From positions 1 through 38,943 of the forward strand of contig JAISGE010000143.1 of the NCBI GenBank assembly GCA_031263265.1: a stretch of 38,943 nucleotides of DNA, given 5' to 3'. This document shows, piece by piece, positions 33,554 to 38,943 of this stretch (the stretch's first letter is position 1; every line of letters begins with the position of its first letter). A program made the translations under genes and the position numbers. Origin of the DNA: Treponema sp. (GTDB taxonomy: Bacteria > Spirochaetota > Spirochaetia > Treponematales > Breznakiellaceae). Below the pieces are notes generated by a model. The model saw only the letters and a program-made list of their open reading frames with translations, did not search any database and was not told where the DNA came from.

Positions 33554-34462
33554 TTAAAAACAGGGCATCATATCCCCAAATCGCTGGGGCAGGGCTGTCT
33601 CGAAGGTTCGCGGTTCCTGAGTTCCCGGCAAGATCAGGCGTAAACTCTTGGCATGGAGCATGAGGCTTGCCCCCGGAAAACAGGGATCCGGTATGCCGTA
33701 GAGGGGATCTCCTAGAATAGGATGCCCAATATACCGCAGATGTACCCTAAGCTGGTGGGTACGGCCGGTGTAAGGCCGCAGGAGCAGCAGGGAATGGGTG
33801 CCCCACGACCGGATTACCCGGTAACGGGTGAGCGCGCGTTTACCCTGCTCCCGCGAAACCGTGAACCGTTTCCGGTCCCGGGGATCCCGGATGATACGGG
33901 TCTCGATAAGACCAAAGGGGACTGCTAAGGAACCCCGCACCAAGGCCCCGTAGCATTTCCGTACCTTCCGGTTTTTGAATTGGTCTGACAAAAAGGTCAG
34001 GGCCTGGTCATTATACGCGGCGATGATCACCCCAGAGGTGTCTTTATCCAAGCGGTGTACAATACCAGGCCGAAAGGCTTCCCCGGCTGCCAAGCCGCCT
34101 TGGTGGAGCCGCCTGAACAAGAGGGCATTTGCCAAGGTTCCCCGGTGGTTCCCCGCGCCCGGGTGCACCACCATGCCTTGAGCCTTGTTAAGTACCACTA
34201 CCTGCTCATCTTCATAGATAAGTTCCAAAGGCAGGTCTTCGGGAAGTAGGTCCACCGGTTCAGGAGCCGCCCAGGTAAGCTCCAGTTGATCCCCGCTTTT
34301 CACCAACCGGGAACGTTTTACCTCTTTCCCATTGAGCCGGGCGCGTAAAGCCCGGGATTTTGTCTGTGAACGGGTCAGGACCCCCAGATACTCCGCCACA
34401 TACCGGTCAAGGCGCAGCGGTCCGGGAAGCCCGTCTGCTACGATACCCCTGTACGAAGGCAC
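33554..34462 (-). CDS. RluD-type pseudouridine synthase
   Basis: A 302-aa rRNA-modifying enzyme that isomerises uridine to pseudouridine. An S4 RNA-binding domain (LRLDRYVAEYLGVLTRSQTKSRA) precedes the catalytic domain, with the catalytic aspartate in HRLDKDTSGVIIAA and RTHQLRVHLRYIGHPILGDPLYG. The ORF track extends it to 34603, but those ~47 extra residues overlap the previous gene in another frame. A GTG at 34462, one base after the upstream TGA and with GAGG before it, is the likely start. RluD versus RluA/RluC-type target cannot be fixed. Confidence 0.92.
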   Translation of the reverse strand: MPSYRGIVADGLPGPLRLDRYVAEYLGVLTRSQTKSRALRARLNGKEVKRSRLVKSGDQLELTWAAPEPVDLLPEDLPLELIYEDEQVVVLNKAQGMVVHPGAGNHRGTLANALLFRRLHQGGLAAGEAFRPGIVHRLDKDTSGVIIAAYNDQALTFLSDQFKNRKVRKCYGALVRGSLAVPFGLIETRIIRDPRDRKRFTVSREQGKRALTRYRVIRSWGTHSLLLLRPYTGRTHQLRVHLRYIGHPILGDPLYGIPDPCFPGASLMLHAKSLRLILPGTQEPRTFETALPQRFGDMMPCF

Positions 34463-34463
34463 G

Positions 34464-34949
34464 TCAAGGAGCCTCGGCTTCGGTGGATGTTCCCTGGTTT
34501 TCCGGGACCACGGGCTTTCTGATGATAATCGGTACCCCTTCAGGGAGCTGTTTGAGTTCCCGGGCCTGTTTGTTTCGCTTATGCTGCACGATAAAAAAGT
34601 CAACTAGGGCTATGAGCACCGAGCTTGCCGCGGCTATGGCAATGGTCTGTTTTTGCTCATCCTTGGTCATATCCACTGCCCCGGCAGCTTTCGCGGGCCA
34701 GGGGGCATAACGGGTATCCCAATCATGGGTGGCGCAGCGATAGAGATCCACCACCGTGAGGGTGAATAACATGGTAAGCGGAAAAGAACCAAACGCCACG
34801 ATCTCCCCCCGCCTGAGATCCTTCACCCACTGGGGGAAACCCGTGGTATCAAACGCTCCGGTGGTAGTTTGGGCATGGACAGGCACGAGGACCCCTAAGC
34901 ACAAGCCAAGCCCTAAGGCTTGTACCATCCTTCTATTTATAAGCTTCAT
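34464..34949 (-). CDS. Membrane or periplasmic protein of unknown function, 161 aa
   Basis: It begins with a signal peptide (LGLGLCLGVLVPVHA, cut before QTTT) followed by PQWVKDLRRGEIVAFGSFP and two hydrophobic helices (FPLTMLFTLTVVDLY and IAIAAASSVLIALVDFFIV). The C-terminus is Pro/Glu-rich and soluble. I do not recognise a family. Its ATG overlaps the stop of the YggS-type gene (ATGA) and its TGA is one base from the pseudouridine synthase GTG, so it is translationally coupled on both sides and surely a real gene. Confidence 0.82.
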   Translation of the reverse strand: MKLINRRMVQALGLGLCLGVLVPVHAQTTTGAFDTTGFPQWVKDLRRGEIVAFGSFPLTMLFTLTVVDLYRCATHDWDTRYAPWPAKAAGAVDMTKDEQKQTIAIAAASSVLIALVDFFIVQHKRNKQARELKQLPEGVPIIIRKPVVPENQGTSTEAEAP

Positions 34950-35641
34950 GGATACCGTTCCCCAAACAGGGCGGTTCCTATCCTTATCAAGGTTGAGCCT
35001 TCTTCGATAGCAATTTCAAAGTCCTGGGACATCCCCATGGAAAGACACGACCAATCGCAGGAGGGAAACCGGGAGGCTAGTTTATCCCGCATAAGAACCA
35101 GAGACTTGAAGGCTGCGCGAACCTGGGCCGTATCATCAGTATAGGGCGCCAGGGTCATGAGTCCCCGCAGGACCAGCCCTGGATAGGATAAAACCTTGTC
35201 CGTTGCCCGGTAGAGCTGTTCTTCATCGAGAAAACCGCTTTTCGTTTCCTCCCCGGTATGGAACTCCAAGAGTATCCCCAAGGGTCTATCCCGTTGCGCG
35301 GTCAAGGTTCCCAGTTCGCTGATGATCCCCTCCCGATCCACCGACTGAATACCGTCAAAGAGGGATACTGCGGCCTTTGCCTTATTACGCTGGAGAGAAC
35401 CGATGAGGTGCAGTTCTAGTTCAGGGTGCTGCTGTTTTAAGGGGGTGAATTTTTCCACTGCCTCTTGCACCCTGCTTTCCCCAAAAAGCCTGATCCCTCC
35501 TTGCCAGGCTTCCTCGATTTCTGCAGCACTATGAAACTTCGATACTCCCATGAGCTGAATTGCAGCCGGATTCCTGCCGGAACGGATGCAGGCTTCTTGG
35601 ATCCGTTCCTGTATACGCCTGAGCGCGTCCCTGATTGGCAT
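34946..35641 (-). CDS. YggS/PROSC-family PLP homeostasis protein
   Basis: A 231-aa single-domain PLP-binding protein of the alanine-racemase fold type, involved in keeping vitamin B6 and amino acid pools in balance; it has no known catalytic activity. Seen are the PLP lysine K35 (LMGVSKFHSA), LHLIGSLQRNKAK and SMGMSQDFEIAIEEGSTLIRIGTALFG. Length is normal. It starts 18 bases after rsmA and overlaps the next gene by four bases. Confidence 0.93.
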   Translation of the reverse strand: MPIRDALRRIQERIQEACIRSGRNPAAIQLMGVSKFHSAAEIEEAWQGGIRLFGESRVQEAVEKFTPLKQQHPELELHLIGSLQRNKAKAAVSLFDGIQSVDREGIISELGTLTAQRDRPLGILLEFHTGEETKSGFLDEEQLYRATDKVLSYPGLVLRGLMTLAPYTDDTAQVRAAFKSLVLMRDKLASRFPSCDWSCLSMGMSQDFEIAIEEGSTLIRIGTALFGERYP

Positions 35642-35659
35642 GAGCTTGTTCTCCTTACC

Positions 35660-36583
35660 TTATAGTTCTGTTTTCTTGATATGGTCTAATACTGCGGCTA
35701 AAGCAGCAAAGTCTTCAAGCCCCAATACCTCGGCCCGTTTATCCCCGGATATACCGCAGCGCTCCAAGACCTCCCTGGTGATAGGCGCCGGGTCCTTGAG
35801 TATTCCTGGTTTAGTATGTATATACGAAGCCACGAAAGCGTATAAGTTATGGTTAAGGGTTTTGCGCCGGGATGCAAACAAGCCCCTGACCAAGGCTCTA
35901 AAACAAGCCGGATACAAGCGGGGGTCCACATCGGTGCGCAGCTCAAGCCTAAGCCCCTGGGACTCCACATGGGGAACCGGATAAAAGGAAGCGCCTTTCA
36001 GGATGCTCAGGGGCTTAATGGTGTAGGCCGACGTACAAAGCACGGAAAAAGAGGAGTAGTCCTTGGAACCAGGCGTTGCCCGCATACGCTGGGCGAGTTC
36101 CCGCTGCACCGTTACCACCATACGGGTGAAGAGGCGGTTTTCTTCGATGAAAGTCCCTAAGACCCGGGAGCCAATGGTATAGGGCAGGTTCCCCAGTAGG
36201 TACGTTTCCTCTCCGGCCTGGGCCCAGGTTTTAAGCACATCCCCGGGGATGAGGCAAAACCGGGGATGGGTTCCAAAAAAAGTACGTAATACCTGGATAA
36301 ACCCAGGATCTATCTCAAATGCCTTCACCCACGCCCCTCGTTCCAAAAGTTCCCAGGTCATGGCCCCCAGGCCAGGCCCAATCTCCCACACCCCATCCCC
36401 CGGCTCTAGTTCAAGGGCATCCAGCAGGGTCTTCCTGGCGCCGGGGTTAATCAAAAAATTCTGTCCGAATTTTTTCCGCATCCCTAAACCGTAAGTGTCG
36501 AGAAAGGCTTTAAGCGCTAAAGGGGAGTCATAGTTAAGTGGACGTTGGGTTGAGGCGGTAGGTAAGACCGCGTCATGCAGCAT
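35660..36583 (-). CDS. rsmA: 16S rRNA A1518/A1519 dimethyltransferase
   Basis: A 307-aa enzyme (KsgA) that dimethylates two adjacent adenosines near the 3' end of 16S rRNA late in 30S assembly. Motifs are KKFGQNFL, SAM-binding VWEIGPGLGAMT, and the catalytic GNLPYTIGS. The C-terminal helical domain (LFASRRKTLNHNL) is complete. The track starts at a TTG at 36601, inside comEC; the ATG at 36583, one base after the comEC stop, is preferred. About 35 N-terminal residues precede the conserved part, slightly longer than usual. Confidence 0.94.
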   Translation of the reverse strand: MLHDAVLPTASTQRPLNYDSPLALKAFLDTYGLGMRKKFGQNFLINPGARKTLLDALELEPGDGVWEIGPGLGAMTWELLERGAWVKAFEIDPGFIQVLRTFFGTHPRFCLIPGDVLKTWAQAGEETYLLGNLPYTIGSRVLGTFIEENRLFTRMVVTVQRELAQRMRATPGSKDYSSFSVLCTSAYTIKPLSILKGASFYPVPHVESQGLRLELRTDVDPRLYPACFRALVRGLFASRRKTLNHNLYAFVASYIHTKPGILKDPAPITREVLERCGISGDKRAEVLGLEDFAALAAVLDHIKKTEL

Positions 36584-36584
36584 A

Positions 36585-38081
36585 TCATGCAAAGGGGACA
36601 AGGGTGCTCCTCATGAGGGTTTGTCTATGGCTCAACACCATGAGCGCTCCCGACAGCCCCAGGGACAACGCGGCTGTGGCCAGGGTATCTGAAACCGGTA
36701 TTCCGGGAACCTGGGCTGCCAAGGAGGCTAACCTCATGAGTACATCATACAGGAAGCTCAAGATAAGCCCAAGATAGTTCCCCGGCAGGATCAGTGCGGC
36801 CAAGGCTCCCACCATGAACAGGGTGGTTAGGGGTACGATAATCAGGCCGGCTAGGATCCCTATGGGCCGTAAGACCCCAAAGAAACAGACCGTGCTTGCC
36901 GCGGTAGCGATGAAGGCGCCCAAGGATACCGCCAGAGGCTGAGCCAGGACTTCGGGGATCCTACCCTGGATAAGTGCATGGATGGCCTTACCCACCGAAA
37001 GGATGCCTGCCAAGGCCAGATACGACAGGATGAAGGAAATACTCTGTCCTGATTCCGGGCGCAGGAGGATCTGAAGCAAAAAAGCCGAACTGAGCAAGGC
37101 AGTTCCTTGTCTTGGGAGGGAACCCAGGACTGCCAGGGTTCCCAGCAGGTACATGATGGCGGCTCGTTCCAAAGAGGGGAGGTTTCCCACCAGGTATACA
37201 TACCCCAGGATACAGCACCCTCCCACAAGGGCTGCGGCCTTGAGTCCCAAGGCTCTTCTGAGGAACAAGGCCAGCACCGCGGTAAGAATGGCCAGATGCA
37301 TCCCGGAAAGGGCCAATACATGGGAACACCCTGCGTACAGATATGCTTGGGAGAGTTCAGTATCAAGCTGGTCTTTTACCCCTAAAAGGAGCGCCCCTGC
37401 CAGCCCACCCCAGGGATCTGGGGAGAATCGTTTCATAAGCGCACTATGCCCCCGAGTCCTCACCTGTTCCAGCGCAGGTGCAGGGAGCAGCAGGTGTACT
37501 GATTGCGCCTGGAAGTATTTCCCCTGGGTGCCTGCTGCCGTGGTCCTTGAGGAGCGGAGCGTCCCTTCCAGGTATACGGTGCTCCCCCGGCCAAATTCCT
37601 GTAAGCGGGGGATAGTCCCCTCTGGGAAAAATACCAGCAGGGTTCCTGCTGCCGATGCCCTGAGTTCCCTGTTCCCGGATACCTTCTGCAATGTCAGGTA
37701 TCCCATACCCCGGCTATCCTGAAAGGCCCTAGGATCTTCTTTGAGGGTTCCGTAGATACCCTTGATCTGGTCTTCGGGGATGCCGAACCAGAGCGGTTTT
37801 ACCTGGTTTCCCACCCCAAGCCCCAGACTGAAGCCCAGGCTTAGGGTAATGCTGTATACCCTATACCGGCGTACATGGCGGTACGTGCTCAGGGCCTTAC
37901 CAAACAGCGTTGGATGTTGGGTCAGTACCTGCATAAGGCTTCCCAAGACGCCCATGACTAGCAGTATCCCCAGCAGCCAGGGAAGCCCTTCCTTCCTCGA
38001 TAAGAACCAAAGCCCATAATAACTTACCGCAGCTCCCAAGGCTCCGTACAGGAGGGGAGGTACTTGTAAGGTTTCTGCCAT
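36585..38081 (-). CDS. comEC: ComEC/Rec2-type channel protein lacking the beta-lactamase domain
   Basis: A 498-aa polytopic membrane protein with the ComEC competence region, the signature CSHVLALSGMHLAIL and many membrane helices. An N-terminal DUF4131-like part (Ile-Tyr-Gly-Thr, RELRASAAGTLLVFFPEG) is OB-fold-like. The metallo-beta-lactamase domain found at the C-terminus of full ComEC (about 750 aa) is absent; the protein ends after the last helices. ComEC carries single-stranded DNA into the cell during transformation. The ATG at 38081 with GAGG five bases upstream is preferred over the GTG at 38087. It is the first gene of the seven-gene minus-strand cluster. Confidence 0.88.
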   Translation of the reverse strand: MAETLQVPPLLYGALGAAVSYYGLWFLSRKEGLPWLLGILLVMGVLGSLMQVLTQHPTLFGKALSTYRHVRRYRVYSITLSLGFSLGLGVGNQVKPLWFGIPEDQIKGIYGTLKEDPRAFQDSRGMGYLTLQKVSGNRELRASAAGTLLVFFPEGTIPRLQEFGRGSTVYLEGTLRSSRTTAAGTQGKYFQAQSVHLLLPAPALEQVRTRGHSALMKRFSPDPWGGLAGALLLGVKDQLDTELSQAYLYAGCSHVLALSGMHLAILTAVLALFLRRALGLKAAALVGGCCILGYVYLVGNLPSLERAAIMYLLGTLAVLGSLPRQGTALLSSAFLLQILLRPESGQSISFILSYLALAGILSVGKAIHALIQGRIPEVLAQPLAVSLGAFIATAASTVCFFGVLRPIGILAGLIIVPLTTLFMVGALAALILPGNYLGLILSFLYDVLMRLASLAAQVPGIPVSDTLATAALSLGLSGALMVLSHRQTLMRSTLVPFA

Positions 38082-38123
38082 AGCCACCTCTCTAAGAATA
38101 TGACCTTAACCTGGGATTTGCTT

Positions 38124-38176
38124 TAGACAAAACACCCTATTCTGTCCTCAAAATGGGTTATTTTGTAGACAAAACA
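38124..38176. promoter_or_regulatory. Paired TAGACAAAACA motifs before comEC
   Basis: TAGACAAAACA occurs at 38124-38134 and 38166-38176, 42 bases apart or about four helical turns. The second copy is part of the inverted repeat TTTTGT-AG-ACAAAA (38161-38174). The spacing and symmetry suggest an operator for the comEC cluster, but no known regulator is recognised. Confidence 0.35.
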
Positions 38177-38186
38177 TCATAATATT

Positions 38187-38251
38187 ACAATGAATTAGCT
38201 TTCCTTAGATTAGTACAAGGATTCTTCCATCATACTTTGTAGAACACCACC
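38187..38251. repeat. Dispersed intergenic repeat, copy 2
   Basis: This aligns with 55-118: ACAA-GAATTAGCT, then about 25 less similar bases, then the identical CATCATACTTTGTAGA and CACC-CC. A one-base length difference breaks the short minus-strand frame that is open in copy 1. It lies between the iron-sulfur gene and comEC. Confidence 0.5.
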
Positions 38252-38326
38252 TACATACTTAATTGAGGCTGATTTTCTCTTCAACGCTTTTTTCCGAATA
38301 CTATCACCACTACTATGCGATGTTTA

Positions 38327-38943
38327 TCATGGACGCCTTGCGGTAAGCGCCGCCTTTTTTCTGCAATCTGGGCAAAGTTTTCCAAACGGGTACGCGGCGG
38401 GGAGCACCCTTTCCCGCGCCAGTTCCAGCGCTTCTTTGGTCGCAAAGGGAACGCCACAGCGCTCGCAGGGGACAAGCGTAAAGGTCTTGTTCCAAATTGT
38501 TCGGGTGTCCCCGGTTTCGGTACATTCGATGGCGGCCACCGGACAGACTTTGGCACAGGCGCCGCAGCCGACGCAGTCCGCGGAAGGGGCGTCGTAGGGG
38601 GTGGAGACTTTTTTGGCGGTCCCCATCCCCACGGTGGAGATGGCGCCGTTCCCCAGAACGGCGCAGGCGGCGGCGCAGCGTCCGCATAACACGCAGTTTA
38701 GCTCAGGCGGCACAAATGCCCGCTTGGCTTCGGGAACAGCGTATTCGGCGCAAAGCTGTAGCAAGTACGGGTCATGGGGAGCGCGGTCGCGGAGCATCGA
38801 GATGATCATGCGGCGCAGGCGCTTTATTTTTTCACTTTTGGTAAAGATTTCGCACTTGCGTTTCAGCGGGTAGACGCAGGATGCGACTACCTTAGGTCCG
38901 CCGCCCTCGTCCACTTCGACCATGCAGAGGCGGCAAGTCCCCA
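38327..38943 (-). CDS. NuoG/HoxU/HndD-type iron-sulfur subunit, 5' end cut off
   Basis: The gene runs off the right edge; the visible reading frame continues upstream of the track's ATG as GTCRLCMVEVDEGG, so that ATG is internal. The start of the visible part is the end of a [2Fe-2S] ferredoxin-like domain (CRLC, then VVASCVYPL). Two [4Fe-4S] motifs follow, CVLCGRCAAAC and CVGCGACAKVCP. The His-Cys3 cluster region typical of NuoG has no cysteines here. The C-terminus has a zinc-ribbon-like CERCG...CPDCR. Such subunits shuttle electrons in [FeFe] or [NiFe] hydrogenases or formate dehydrogenases; the partner lies outside the window. Confidence 0.85.
   Translation of the reverse strand, partial: GTCRLCMVEVDEGGGPKVVASCVYPLKRKCEIFTKSEKIKRLRRMIISMLRDRAPHDPYLLQLCAEYAVPEAKRAFVPPELNCVLCGRCAAACAVLGNGAISTVGMGTAKKVSTPYDAPSADCVGCGACAKVCPVAAIECTETGDTRTIWNKTFTLVPCERCGVPFATKEALELARERVLPAAYPFGKLCPDCRKKAALTARRP

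Noticed and set aside
37153-37722. 189-aa plus-strand ORF over comEC
   Set aside because: It is antisense to comEC, has no binding site and no recognisable fold.
38327-38943. Catalytic [FeFe] hydrogenase
   Set aside because: The gene ends after the ferredoxin domains and a zinc ribbon; there are no H-cluster motifs.
1-38943. CRISPR array, prophage or intact insertion sequence
   Set aside because: No regularly spaced repeats, phage genes or transposase motifs were seen on either strand.

Overview
The window looks like a chromosomal segment of a spirochaete of the Treponema lineage with roughly 50% G+C, which would fit the termite-gut treponemes better than host pathogens such as T. pallidum. 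This is inference. The main evidence is the V-type ATPase operon in the order E, DUF2764, A, B, D, I, K, with spirochaete-style gene content throughout (bactofilin, Cache-domain chemoreceptor, Rho with a long N-terminal extension, many TTG/GTG starts). No rRNA, tRNA, CRISPR array, prophage or intact insertion sequence was found.

Layout. 1-350: repeat-rich intergenic DNA. 350-4974: cysteine desulfurase, a DEAD-box helicase on the minus strand, an unknown 124-aa protein and aldose 1-epimerase. 5026-14841: a strong promoter drives the seven-gene V-ATPase operon, with no clear terminator before ispG and a secreted TPR-like protein. 14924-19941: a pseudo-receiver protein, a 55-aa zinc-ribbon protein absent from the ORF track, rpsT, an HU-like protein, lnt, a two-domain response regulator, bactofilin and pncC. 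19942-20377: a long structured leader with a near-consensus promoter ahead of rho, followed by rpmE, cimA and pgsA. 24764-25187: a small conserved-looking protein whose reading frame is split across an A AAA AAG slippery heptamer. 25340-28433: an HtrA protease, then RadC and a lipoprotein metallopeptidase on the minus strand. 28505-30703: a chemoreceptor gene on the minus strand whose upstream region holds a run of 16 C. 31103-32251: an aldo/keto reductase-ferredoxin fusion. 32350-38081: a tight minus-strand cluster comEC, rsmA, a YggS-type PLP protein, a membrane protein, an RluD-type synthase, a DtxR/MntR regulator and an RNA m5C methyltransferase. 38327-end: the 3' part of a hydrogenase/NuoG-type iron-sulfur subunit.

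How the genes work together. The V-ATPase carries the residues associated with Na+ binding in its K subunit, so it probably couples ATP to Na+ movement. ispG (isoprenoids), lnt (lipoproteins), pgsA (phospholipids) and bactofilin serve the envelope. rho/rpmE/rpsT and the minus-strand rRNA-modification cluster serve gene expression. cimA gives 2-oxobutanoate for isoleucine from pyruvate.

Most notable observations: (1) the C16 tract upstream of the chemoreceptor exactly fills the space between TTTACA and TATAAA and also lies inside a Shine-Dalgarno-led small ORF, a strong candidate for phase-variable chemotaxis; (2) a dnaX-like -1 frameshift arrangement (SD-like AGAGGA, 10-nt spacer, A AAA AAG in phase) in a small gene that also seems to begin with ATA; (3) a receiver domain without its phospho-acceptor; (4) a ~65-bp repeat found at both ends of the window; (5) the structured rho leader and the hairpin before atpK.
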